Shown one piece after another: positions 8,027 through 15,992 of a DNA stretch of 64,000 bases. Numbering within the stretch: position 1 is the first letter of the stretch; each line of letters starts with the position of its first letter. The DNA lies in NCBI GenBank assembly GCA_965214585.1, contig OZ243957.1, positions 3,162,001 to 3,226,000 of the forward strand. The letters are read 5' to 3'. Source of the DNA: JAHCHG01 sp965214585 (GTDB lineage: Bacteria; Acidobacteriota; Blastocatellia; Pyrinomonadales; Pyrinomonadaceae). The notes under the pieces were generated by a model, which was not told the DNA's origin, did no database searches, and worked only from the letters and a program-made list of their open reading frames with translations. The position numbers were made by a program, and so were the translations under genes.

Positions 8027-9706
8027 ATGAAAAGCCGCGCTTCAACAAATGTTTTGATACTTTTATTAATTGTCGTAACGACGGCGATTGCCCATTATTC
8101 TATTTATTACGGAGCGTTGATTCGCGGCTACGAAACTTCCTGGATGTCCGGCGGAAGAAATCTGTTTTTGCTTTTGATTCTCGCCGTTTTGCCGGTTTTT
8201 CTGGCTCGTTTTGCAAAATTTAAAGGAAACTGGACGATTTACACTTCGGCGATTTTGCTTTTTTCAATCGGTTTGACCGTGCAGTATCGCTTGTTTTCCG
8301 ATCCCGAATACATTTCGAGCCAAAACAAAGCGCAGGCGCGTCAGGAAAAGATCAGAACTTTACAGCTTAATTATATACAGGAAAATTATTCGGCGGAGAA
8401 AAAGCAGATGATGGGTTTGCCCGCCACGCCGCCTTCGCCGGTAGATTTATCTCAAAAAGAGCCGCGCAAATCCGATACGACTGTGACGGAAATTTTATTT
8501 TCCGGCAAAACTGTAAATCCTCTGCTGGCAATTTGCGGATTTTTAGCGGCATTTTTGTTGATGCGGCGCGACGACGTTTTGGAAATTCTGCAAAAGCACG
8601 GGTTTTTGATCGTTATTCTGACTCTGTTTCCGCTTCTGCTCGCGGCGATCACTTCGCGGGCGGGAAAATCCATCGGAAATATGACACCTTGGGAACTTTC
8701 CAAAATCCCTTTTCTCATCGGTTTTGCGGCGATCTTGTCCGTTTTGTATAAAAATCTCGCCCGCACATATTGGGGAATTCCACGCGCCAAAGATGTCTTT
8801 CCGCTTGTGTTTATGGCGATTCTGCCGTTTTTTCCGTTTTTCGTCTTGAAGGATTTCGGGCAAATGATGGTTTTCAGTTCGGTTTATGTCACGCTTTATC
8901 TGATCGCCGTGCGCCGTCTGCCGCAGAGAATCGTCCTGATCGGCAGCGTTCTGCTGCTTGTCAGCGTTTTGGTCGTCAGCGCACTGCCGGAAAAAACGCA
9001 GGAAAACATACCGCTTCTGCCGACGCTTGCCGGTCCGGTCAAAAAAATTCTGCCCGATAGAATTCAGCAGCGTTTTCATTTGTGGCTCGACGGTTTTAAT
9101 CCGCCTTCGCCGGAAACCGATTGGTGGAAGGACGATTATCAGAGATATTACAAAAAATTAGTTGAAAAAGACCCGAATCTGCCTGATCTGTTGGAGCAAG
9201 AACCGACTTTACAGCGTTCGATCAATGTTGATGCGTGGTTTGACGTGCTTGCTTTTCAACCGGCGCAGGCGACCTTCGGCGTTCATTCGGGCGGAACGAC
9301 GGGACGCGGGCTTGGTCTGGGTTTTGTCGAACTGATTCCCGTCGCCGATTCCGATTATATTTACGCGGCACTCGCCGAAGAACTCGGAGTTTTCGGCGGT
9401 TTGCTGATAATTTTAACGCTGATCGTATTTGTCAATTCGGGAGTTCGCACCGCGCTCGACGCGAGAGATATGTTCAGCAAACTCTGCGCCGTCGGTTTGA
9501 CCGCTTTTATCGGTTTTCAGGCACTCGTCAATATGGGCGGCATCACACGCGCTCTGCCGATGACCGGCATCACTCTGCCGTTTGTCAGCCACGGCGGTTT
9601 TAGTCTTCTGACGAGTTTTATAATGCTCGGAATGCTTCTCGCAATTTCCCACCGCAACCAAGTTGACAGAGAACTAAGTCCGATGTCTAATGCTAGTAAT
9701 AGTTAA
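8027..9706 (+). CDS. rodA: RodA/FtsW (SEDS) peptidoglycan polymerase
   Basis: A 559-residue polytopic membrane protein. The C-terminal half has the SEDS signature: a periplasmic region with DSDYIYAALAEELG, then NMGG and LPMTGITLPFVSHGG. The protein is well above the usual 370-450 residues. Extra sequence lies in the first long loop (about residues 95-155, charged, from FSDPEYISSQNK to KEPRKSD) and in a large loop (about 325-425). It follows a class B PBP, which in the family forms the glycosyltransferase/transpeptidase pair for lateral wall growth. The last codons (SNS and stop) lie within a heptad repeat. Start chosen at ATG 8027, preceded by an AGAGA-like sequence. Confidence 0.9.
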   Translation: MKSRASTNVLILLLIVVTTAIAHYSIYYGALIRGYETSWMSGGRNLFLLLILAVLPVFLARFAKFKGNWTIYTSAILLFSIGLTVQYRLFSDPEYISSQNKAQARQEKIRTLQLNYIQENYSAEKKQMMGLPATPPSPVDLSQKEPRKSDTTVTEILFSGKTVNPLLAICGFLAAFLLMRRDDVLEILQKHGFLIVILTLFPLLLAAITSRAGKSIGNMTPWELSKIPFLIGFAAILSVLYKNLARTYWGIPRAKDVFPLVFMAILPFFPFFVLKDFGQMMVFSSVYVTLYLIAVRRLPQRIVLIGSVLLLVSVLVVSALPEKTQENIPLLPTLAGPVKKILPDRIQQRFHLWLDGFNPPSPETDWWKDDYQRYYKKLVEKDPNLPDLLEQEPTLQRSINVDAWFDVLAFQPAQATFGVHSGGTTGRGLGLGFVELIPVADSDYIYAALAEELGVFGGLLIILTLIVFVNSGVRTALDARDMFSKLCAVGLTAFIGFQALVNMGGITRALPMTGITLPFVSHGGFSLLTSFIMLGMLLAISHRNQVDRELSPMSNASNS

Positions 9707-10075
9707 TAGTTCATTGTTAATGGTTAAGTGTATTGACAAACAAGATTAGGATGAATCAATTTCTTTGTCGCAGAGCGACTTTAAGAAAATAGCCAGTGGT
9801 GAAGCGAAATGAAATGGAGCGTAACCTCTGGACAAATTGAAAAAACAATTCGCACTCTGAAGGAGTGCAACAAACATCTGTCGCTCTTTCAGAGCTTGAG
9901 TGATATTGGTAAATTATCCAGAGGTTATGTGCGCGGGCGCACTTCACTACTGGCTATTTTCTTAATGCTTCTGCCGAAGCAAAAGAGTTTAACTTTCTTC
10001 CTAACGTAAATTGTCAATACAGTTAATTGCTAAATCCCTTAAAACAATTAACGATTAACAATGAACTATTAACAA
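9695..10075. repeat. Large nested inverted-repeat element between rodA and the PP2C gene
   Basis: Several inverted-repeat layers nest around a centre near 9870. The outer heptad arm at 9702-9727 pairs with 10048-10073 (25 of 26 bases). GTATTGACAA at 9730-9739 pairs with TTGTCAATAC at 10011-10020. TTAAGAAAATAGCCAGT (9781-9797) pairs with ACTGGCTATTTTCTTAA (9949-9965), apart from one base. TAACCTCTGGA pairs with TCCAGAGGTTA. Two small hairpins (GTCGC-GCGAC near 9767-9779 and GCTTC-GAAGC near 9967-9980) sit at equivalent places in the two arms. No gene is seen in this 388-base gap. It looks like a MITE- or REP-type palindromic element. Confidence 0.75.
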
Positions 10076-10094
10076 TCTTTCGGAGAAAATTTCA

Positions 10095-11684
10095 ATGACT
10101 GAAAATAATTTTCAAATTAATTCGGCGGCGATCACGGACAGAGGCTTGAGCAAAAAGCGTCCGCAAAATGAAGATGCTTTTGCGGAACTTAACGGGCAGG
10201 GATTTTTTGCCGTCGCCGATGGTGTCGGCGGAGCGCAAGCCGGAGATGTCGCTTCTCAGATGGCGGTTGAGATTTTAAGCGAAGCGTTTGTCAATCTGGA
10301 AAAAAACAGCGATGCCGAAGAAATGATGAAAATCGCCATTGATCGGGCGAACGAAGCGATTTTTCAGATGTCGCACGATTTGCAGCAGCTTTCGACGATG
10401 GCAACAACAATCGTCGCTCTGCACGTTGCGGGAAACATCGCCACCATCGGTCACGTCGGCGATTCGCGGCTTTATCGTTTGGATGAAAAGGGAAATCTTT
10501 TCCGCGAAACGCAGGATCATTCGGTGGTTGAAGAAGAAGTTCGCGCCGGACGGATGACCGAAGCGCAAGCCGCCAATCATCCGAGCCGCAACGTAATTTC
10601 GCGTGCGCTCGGCGCGGACAGCGCGGTTGAAATTGATATGAAAACCATTATGTTCGAGCCGCGCACGACGTTCTTTTTATGCTCGGACGGAATTACCAGA
10701 CACATTGACGATTTCGAGTTGAGAGAACTTTTGCAGTCGGGCGAAGAACCCGCAGACATCGTTCAAAAAATGAAGGAAATCTGCTACGAGCGCGGCGCAA
10801 TGGACAATCTGACCGCCGTTATCGCCGCCGTAACCGATAAAGTTGTCAGCCAAACATCGGCTCGGATCGTGGAAACTCCGGCAGATTTTGAACAAGCGAC
10901 CTTTGCCGGCGCACGTCAATCCGCCGATTCTGCTTTTACCGATGCGCCCGAATACGAAACTCAATCTCTGAAAATGCCCGAAGAAGTTTCCGCCGGCAAT
11001 ATAACTTTTCGGGAAGCCGAAAAAATAGAAATTCCGTTCGCCGACCAAAATGAAGATACTCTTTTGTTTCCGGCTGACGAAGAAGATCAGGCAATCGGCA
11101 CATCATCCGAATTACTGACAAAAGAAGAATCCGCGCCAATCGTGAGAACCGAAACGAGCGCGGGAATGTCGAAATTTCTGACCGCCGGTCTGCTTCTGCT
11201 CGCGGGATTTTTCGTCGGCGCAGGCGTAACTTATCTTTACACGAAGGCAAACCCGACGGTGGCAAAAGTTCCGCCTTCTCCCGTCGAAGACAGCCCGGAC
11301 ATTCCATATACGGCTTTTGAAGACAACCGCCGCAATGTTGACGAAAATCCCGAACTTTTTATAAAAAATCAGGAAAATGCCGAAAACAAAGACGCTGAAG
11401 ATTATTATCTGCTGGGTCGCGCACATCTTTTGACCTTGAATCTTCCCAAGGCAAAAGAATCTTTTGAAGAAGCGAGAAAACTTTTAAGCGATCCCGACGC
11501 GTCTGACAATGTAAATGTAAAAACTCTGGAAAATGAGATAGCGATTGGATTAGCATTAACCAACAATCCATTTACACCGAAAATGCTGCGCGACGAATTA
11601 AATATGACCAATAGTTCGGCAGATCAGACTCCAAACGCAAATAATTTCAATTTGCCGGAAAACGATTTCAATCTTGCGAATTAA
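10095..11684 (+). CDS. PP2C-type Ser/Thr phosphatase with transmembrane helix and TPR-like tail
   Basis: A 529-residue protein. The PP2C domain (about 1-250) has the metal-binding and core motifs NEDAF, VADGVGG (D42), GHVGDSRLYR, LCSDGI and DNLTAV. A disordered acidic linker follows, then one transmembrane helix (about 360-380, TAGLLLLAGFFVGAGV). The extracytoplasmic segment has a TPR-like repeat (AEDYYLLGRAHLLTLN, about 435-470). A GGAGA Shine-Dalgarno precedes the ATG. Location next to FHA, PBP and RodA genes parallels actinobacterial PstP, which reverses kinase phosphorylation of cell-wall regulators; no kinase gene is adjacent here. The TPR-like outer domain is unlike the usual short PstP extracellular domain. 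Confidence 0.88.
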   Translation: MTENNFQINSAAITDRGLSKKRPQNEDAFAELNGQGFFAVADGVGGAQAGDVASQMAVEILSEAFVNLEKNSDAEEMMKIAIDRANEAIFQMSHDLQQLSTMATTIVALHVAGNIATIGHVGDSRLYRLDEKGNLFRETQDHSVVEEEVRAGRMTEAQAANHPSRNVISRALGADSAVEIDMKTIMFEPRTTFFLCSDGITRHIDDFELRELLQSGEEPADIVQKMKEICYERGAMDNLTAVIAAVTDKVVSQTSARIVETPADFEQATFAGARQSADSAFTDAPEYETQSLKMPEEVSAGNITFREAEKIEIPFADQNEDTLLFPADEEDQAIGTSSELLTKEESAPIVRTETSAGMSKFLTAGLLLLAGFFVGAGVTYLYTKANPTVAKVPPSPVEDSPDIPYTAFEDNRRNVDENPELFIKNQENAENKDAEDYYLLGRAHLLTLNLPKAKESFEEARKLLSDPDASDNVNVKTLENEIAIGLALTNNPFTPKMLRDELNMTNSSADQTPNANNFNLPENDFNLAN

Positions 11685-11690
11685 AATTTA

Positions 11691-11864
11691 AGAAGCTGTC
11701 TGGAAACTGTAACGCAGGCTTCCAGCCGGCAGTCTTGGTGGCATCTTGCCGCCAAATTTATCTGTTTTTCCCGTAAATTTGTGTAAACAACGCTCGAATT
11801 GGCGGCTGGAAGCCACCAAGACTGCCGGCAAGATGCCGGCGTTACGTTTCTTCTGAATTTCCAA
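11691..11864. repeat. Palindromic repeat family A, copy 1
   Basis: The left end AGAAGCTGTCTGG and an inner arm GTAACGC.GGCTTCCAGCCGGC face GCCGGCAAGATGCCGGCGTTAC at 11825-11846. Internal mini-hairpins GGCTTCCAGCC and GGCATCTTGCC alternate. The right end runs into the 3' end of the SpoU gene, whose stop TAA (11844-11842) and last codons lie in element sequence. Related copies are at 19158-19305 and 21246-21428. Confidence 0.75.
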
Positions 11865-12681
11865 TTTGAATAATTGCCGTTTGCTGCCTTTTAGCTTCAT
11901 ACAAAATCACCGCGCAGGAAACGGCTAAGTTCAAACTCTCGACATTATTTTCCATCGGAATAAAAAGGTTTTCGTCGGTTAGATTTCTCTCTTCCGAACT
12001 CAAACCGTGCGCTTCCGAGCCGAAAATTAAAAGGCGCGGCTTTTTCCAGTCAATTTCCGTATAACTTTTTTCCGCCTTTACGTCGGCGCAGACGGTTGAA
12101 AGATCATTTTTCTTTGCCCAATCAATCGCTTCGTAAAAATCGGCATTCGTCCACAAAGAAAGGCGCAGATTCGCGCCCATCGCGCTGCGCGAAGTCTTTG
12201 GCGAAAAAACGTCAGCCGAATTATTCGTTAAAATCACGCCCGCCGCGTCAACCGCTTCGGCTGTCCGCAAAATCGCGCCTAAATTATTCGGATTATTTAT
12301 TTGATGAAGTAATATGACAAGCGGAAATCGTTCGTCCGCCTTTTTAAGAAAAATTTCAATATTTTCCAGAGAAGTTTCCGGTCTTCGGCAAACGGCGATA
12401 ACTCCTTGCGGATTTTTTGTCGAAGCTATCGAATTGAAAACTTTCTCTTCGACTTCGCAGATATTTTCGGTTTTTGCGCGAAAATTATCAATCAAACTTT
12501 TTGCGCGTTCATTCGTTAAAAAACCGTCAACAAAGAAAACATCCGTGACCGAAATCTCCGAGCGCAAAATTTCTTCGCAAAGCCGCAAACCTTCGAGAAA
12601 AATCAAATCTTTTTCCAGCCCGTCGCGCACTTTGCGGGCGAGTTTGATTTTCCGGTTATCGCGGCTGGATATTTTCAGCAT
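11842..12681 (-). CDS. SpoU/TrmH-family RNA 2'-O-methyltransferase
   Basis: A 279-residue protein. An N-terminal substrate-binding region (about 1-100) includes STKNPQGVIAVCR. A SPOUT knot domain follows, with LLHQINNPNNLGAILRTAEA (motif 1, about 120-140), LLIFGSEAHGLS (motif 2) and IPMENNVESLNLAVSCAVILYE (motif 3). The family methylates ribose 2'-OH in rRNA or tRNA using S-adenosylmethionine. The start is ATG 12681; a longer frame would run through the tRNA gene upstream and is rejected. The C-terminal residues GNSEET and the stop codon overlap a palindromic repeat. The exact RNA target (RlmB- or TsnR-like) cannot be told from sequence alone. Confidence 0.88.
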   Translation of the reverse strand: MLKISSRDNRKIKLARKVRDGLEKDLIFLEGLRLCEEILRSEISVTDVFFVDGFLTNERAKSLIDNFRAKTENICEVEEKVFNSIASTKNPQGVIAVCRRPETSLENIEIFLKKADERFPLVILLHQINNPNNLGAILRTAEAVDAAGVILTNNSADVFSPKTSRSAMGANLRLSLWTNADFYEAIDWAKKNDLSTVCADVKAEKSYTEIDWKKPRLLIFGSEAHGLSSEERNLTDENLFIPMENNVESLNLAVSCAVILYEAKRQQTAIIQIGNSEET

Positions 12682-12703
12682 CGAGAAAATAAATAAAAGG
12701 CAA

Positions 12704-12776
12704 CGCTCGCGGCGGGATTTGAACCTGCGACTTCTTCCTTCGGAGGGAAGCACTCTATCCACTGAGCTACGCGAGC
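12704..12776 (-). tRNA. tRNA-Arg (anticodon CCG)
   Basis: On the minus strand the cloverleaf reads as follows. Acceptor GCTCGCG pairs with CGCGAGC and the discriminator is G. The D-arm is GCTCAGTGGATAGAGT. The anticodon stem CTTCC/GGAAG encloses the loop CTCCGAA, giving anticodon CCG. The T-loop is TTCAAAT. The T-stem has one A-C mismatch. CCA is not encoded. It is 22 bases upstream of the SpoU methyltransferase gene on the same strand. Confidence 0.93.
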
Positions 12777-13006
12777 ATATAAATTGTTCACGGTTTTTGC
12801 TGGACAATACCAACAAAATAAAAATGTCGTTTATCAAAAAGTTTAACAACATTCAGGATATTCACAATTAATAATAACAAACTTTAGTCAAAAAATGGTT
12901 GGTAAATCTCTACTCCCGATTCGCCATTTAAATAACATATATTCAAAATCTACTAAATAACAACAGAATATATCAACAATTTTAATTGAATTTACTAAAC
13001 CTCAAA

Positions 13007-13975
13007 TCATTTATTCCTTTTTTTCGGTAGAGTAGAATGGGGCAAAACGAATGTATCATTTGGATAAGGTATATTTCCATTTGCTGCTTTTAGAACTTTA
13101 ACACTTACACCATATATTTCCAAAAGAATTTCCCAAGTTACAATTTGCTCTCCAACAATTTTATCATTAAAGTATATAACTTTGTTATTTTGAATATAAC
13201 AGAATTTTAGTGAAAGTATGTAAGCATTGTAAACATTCTTAGCTCTATATTTAACTGCAATAAGCCAATAAGATTTACCGTTTATTGCCCAAAGTCGAGG
13301 CTTTTTGCTCCAATCTACGAATCTGACCGAGTAAGGGTCGTTGAAATTCTTATTAATGAAATTTAGAATTGCAGGAAATTGACCTTGGCTGTTTGCCATT
13401 GGTCTGATGCCTGCTGAGTCATAATTAATACTTTGTTTTTTAGGTTGCAATTTTGATAGTTCATCCAAAGGTGAAGGATTAAATATTTGTTCATTAAATC
13501 CAATATCAGCATTGGCTGATTTATTATCAAGAGATTTTGATAAACTATCTATCATTTCCTGACTAATACTCCAATCACACTTCTCGGCAAGAACTTTAAT
13601 TTCTGGAGGAGTGCCTGAATAAAACTCAATCTGCTGAATCGTTATGATAAGCTGATAATAGCAAGCATCAATTTTTGTTCCCTCGTAAATATATATACCA
13701 TCTTTAATAAAAACTTTTACTGCTTCATCGAAGTCTTTACTAGCTGAATCACGCAAATCTTGTTCATACTTTTGTAAAGCATTTTTGAAATGATTTTCTG
13801 AATTAGAATAGATTTGGCTGATTTCCTTTGGAGTTAATTTTGAGTTATCAAAAACTTCCTTTTTCTTACTGATATTTTTTTTGCTTGCGGTTTTACTTCC
13901 ATCATTGGCAACCTGTCCGTATGTTATGCTGAAAAACAATAACATTAAACCTATAATTTTACTAAATTTGATCAT
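13007..13975 (-). CDS. Secreted hypothetical protein
   Basis: A protein of about 322 residues with a Sec signal peptide (MIKFSKIIGLMLLFFSITYG, then QVAND). No family is recognised. The mature part begins with a Lys/Ser-rich stretch, then a helical region (about 35-90), and a C-terminal domain with Trp/Tyr-rich strands (WSKKPRLWAINGKSYWLIAVKYRAKN). The start at 13975 is chosen over an upstream ATG at 14044 because it places the signal peptide at the N-terminus. Local composition is more AT-rich than the neighbours, and the frame uses fewer GCG/GCC codons, which may indicate a recently acquired gene. Confidence 0.6.
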   Translation of the reverse strand: MIKFSKIIGLMLLFFSITYGQVANDGSKTASKKNISKKKEVFDNSKLTPKEISQIYSNSENHFKNALQKYEQDLRDSASKDFDEAVKVFIKDGIYIYEGTKIDACYYQLIITIQQIEFYSGTPPEIKVLAEKCDWSISQEMIDSLSKSLDNKSANADIGFNEQIFNPSPLDELSKLQPKKQSINYDSAGIRPMANSQGQFPAILNFINKNFNDPYSVRFVDWSKKPRLWAINGKSYWLIAVKYRAKNVYNAYILSLKFCYIQNNKVIYFNDKIVGEQIVTWEILLEIYGVSVKVLKAANGNIPYPNDTFVLPHSTLPKKRNK

Positions 13976-14060
13976 CCTATTATCTGTTATTCCATTTTTA
14001 TTAATATTGCACACATAATAAAAAAGTAAATGGTAAAAAGGCAAATTATAATTCAGTTTA

Positions 14061-14696
14061 TTACTTCGGCTGAATCGTAATGCTCTTGATTCTGATCGGC
14101 TCTAGTGGTCTTTCGCCTTCTCTGGGCGTTACGCCCGAAATCGTTCTGACGTTGTTCATTCCTTCGATAACTTTGCCGAAGATCGTGTATTGCTCATCAA
14201 AATCGGGAACTCGCTTCAATGTTATAAAAAACTGCGAATTTGCCGAATTCGGGTCTTGAGCGCGAGCCGCGCCGACAATTCCAATATCATACGGAACATC
14301 GGAAAACTCGGCTTCGACATCCGGTTTTTCCGAACCGCCCATTCCGTCGTTCAACGGATCAGCGTCTTTTGAAAGCGGATCGCCGCTTTGAATAACTTTG
14401 TCGTTTATTCTGTGAAAAGTTACGCCGTTGTAAAAACCTTCTTTCGCCAGAGTCTTAAACTGCTCGACCATTTTCGGCGCGACGTTTGAATAAAGCTCTA
14501 TTTTTATCGTGCCGAAAGCCGCCTGATTTTCCATTTCGATAACAGCGATTTCGTTATCGGCAATCGGCGCAATATCTTTTTTAACAATAGGTTGATTTGC
14601 ATTTGAATTGTCCGATTCTTTGCCGCCGTCGCCGCCGCAGGAAATAAAAAACAGCACCGAAAGCGCAATAAATAAAATTGAAAGTTTTTTAAACAT
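14061..14696 (-). CDS. Cyclophilin-type peptidyl-prolyl isomerase, lipoprotein
   Basis: A 211-residue protein with a lipoprotein signal: a hydrophobic segment ending FFISC with C20 as the lipidated cysteine, then a Gly/Asp/Asn-rich linker. The cyclophilin domain (about 48-208) has GFYNGVTFHRINDKVIQSGDP, SANSQFFITL and FGKVIEGMNNV. It presumably catalyses prolyl isomerisation in the periplasm while anchored to a membrane. It lies 6 bases downstream of dtd and close to a second, cytoplasmic cyclophilin, so the three genes may form one operon. Confidence 0.9.
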   Translation of the reverse strand: MFKKLSILFIALSVLFFISCGGDGGKESDNSNANQPIVKKDIAPIADNEIAVIEMENQAAFGTIKIELYSNVAPKMVEQFKTLAKEGFYNGVTFHRINDKVIQSGDPLSKDADPLNDGMGGSEKPDVEAEFSDVPYDIGIVGAARAQDPNSANSQFFITLKRVPDFDEQYTIFGKVIEGMNNVRTISGVTPREGERPLEPIRIKSITIQPK

Positions 14697-14702
14697 AATT
14701 TC

Positions 14703-15152
14703 TTAAAATAATTTGTCGCTGTCCAAAAGAATCGTCACCGGACCGTCGTTGATTAATTCGACATCCATCATCGCCTGAAACTTTCCCGTTTCGATTTTTG
14801 CGATTTGTTTGCGGGCTTCGCTGACAAAAAACTCATACAATTGTTTTGCTTTCTCCGGCGCGGCGGCTTCGACGAAAGAAGGTCTTCTGCCGCGCCGCGC
14901 GTCGCCGTAAATGGTAAATTGCGAAACGACGAGAAGTTCGCCGTTAATATCGAGCAGGGAAAGATTCATTTTATCTTCCGCATCTTCAAAAATCCGCAAA
15001 TTCAGCGTTTTATCCAAAATATATTTCGCTTCCCGTTCCGAATCTTCACGCGAAACGCCAAGCAAAACCAAAATTCCCGCACCGATCTCGCCGACAATTT
15101 CCCCGTCAACTGAAACCTTCGCCCGCGAAACTCTCTGAATTACAGCACGCAC
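14703..15152 (-). CDS. dtd: D-aminoacyl-tRNA deacylase
   Basis: A 149-residue protein, the usual length for Dtd. It begins MRAVIQRVSRAKVSV and carries both active-site motifs: SQFTIYGD (about 78-85) and NDGPVTILLDS (about 134-144, the Gly-cisPro motif being GPVT). It hydrolyses D-amino acids, and glycine, from mischarged tRNA in the cytoplasm. It is flanked on the same strand by two cyclophilin genes. Confidence 0.95.
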   Translation of the reverse strand: MRAVIQRVSRAKVSVDGEIVGEIGAGILVLLGVSREDSEREAKYILDKTLNLRIFEDAEDKMNLSLLDINGELLVVSQFTIYGDARRGRRPSFVEAAAPEKAKQLYEFFVSEARKQIAKIETGKFQAMMDVELINDGPVTILLDSDKLF

Positions 15153-15164
15153 AATTTTTGTTAA

Positions 15165-15214
15165 ATGAAAAGTGAGAAATGAGAATTTTTTTACTTTTCA
15201 TTTCTCACTTCTTA
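15165..15214. repeat. Inverted pair of heptad repeats, hairpin between dtd and cyclophilin
   Basis: AAGTGAGAAATGA (15166-15178 region) faces TTCATTTCTCACTT (15197-15210) across a T-rich loop. Each arm has a seven-base period (AAGTGAG, AAATGAG; minus strand AGTGAGA, AATGAAA, AGTAAAA). The right arm supplies the stop codon and final GKK of the upstream cyclophilin. It could act as a weak terminator. Confidence 0.55.
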
Positions 15215-15699
15215 CCTTCCTCAATCGTTACCTTTTGCATTCGGACTTCTTCAAGCGGTTTATCGCGCGAATTTGTCTGAACTTCGGCGATTTCGTCCAC
15301 AACATCCTGACCTTCGACGACCTTTCCGAATTTTGTATAGCTCGGCGGAAGCGGATAATCGGCGTGCATTATAAAGAACTGCGAACCGTTCGTGTTCGGT
15401 CCCGAATTCGCCATCGCCACCGTTCCCTTCGCGTATGCGCCTTGATAAAGCGTGGAGTTTTTGTCAATTTCGTCGTCAAATTTTCCGCCCCAAGCTGATT
15501 CGCCGCCGTAACCTTCGCCAAGCGGATCGCCGCCCTGCACCATAAAATTTTTGATTACGCGGTGAAAAATAACTCCGTCGTAATAACCTTTTTCCGCCAA
15601 AAGCTGAAAGTTCTCCGTCGTTTTCGGCGCGTCGTCTTCGAGAAGTTCAAATTTTATCGTTCCCTTGTTCGTTTCAATTACTGCAAATTTGTCTGCCAT
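15205..15699 (-). CDS. Cyclophilin-type peptidyl-prolyl isomerase, cytoplasmic
   Basis: A 164-residue single-domain cyclophilin without a signal peptide. It has GYYDGVIFHRVIKNFMVQGGDP, ANSGPNTNGSQFFIMHADYP and FGKVVEGQDVVDEI, so the core substrate and catalytic positions (FHR, Q-GGD, SQFF) are present. It likely assists protein folding in the cytoplasm. An AGGAGA Shine-Dalgarno (reading CAAGGAGAATCT on the minus strand) precedes ATG 15699. It is probably the first gene of the cyclophilin-dtd-cyclophilin group. Confidence 0.93.
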   Translation of the reverse strand: MADKFAVIETNKGTIKFELLEDDAPKTTENFQLLAEKGYYDGVIFHRVIKNFMVQGGDPLGEGYGGESAWGGKFDDEIDKNSTLYQGAYAKGTVAMANSGPNTNGSQFFIMHADYPLPPSYTKFGKVVEGQDVVDEIAEVQTNSRDKPLEEVRMQKVTIEEGKK

Positions 15700-15815
15700 A
15701 GATTCTCCTTGTTTAATTTAAAATAAACCACAGATTAACATAATTTTATGCGGATAAGAATTATGGTTTGTTAGATTTTTTAATTCACTATTGAATTTAA
15801 AACTTTTATATAACA

Positions 15816-15953
15816 AGGCGGAAACCCGACAGTTATGGAGGGTGCTGATTGATTAGAAGTTTGTTGAGTTTCAAAAAAGTGTTGAAAATGGTATTTATCT
15901 ATAACCTTTTTGACTGATAAACAGCACCCTCCATAACTGTCGGGTTTCCGCCT
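15816..15953. repeat. 138-base element with perfect 32-base inverted repeats
   Basis: The arms 15816-15847 and 15922-15953 are perfect reverse complements over 32 bases, starting AGGCGGAAACCCGACAGTTA. The 74-base centre is AT-rich with no gene. The sequence is a large cruciform or MITE-like element between the cyclophilin and HAD genes. No second copy is present in this window. Confidence 0.85.
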
Positions 15954-15992
15954 GTGTGTTGATAAATAATTATTATCGTGATCTATTGAAAA

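Noticed and set aside
11842..12852. Longer N-terminal form of the SpoU methyltransferase
   Set aside because: The extra 57 codons run through the tRNA-Arg gene; ATG 12681 gives the normal family length.
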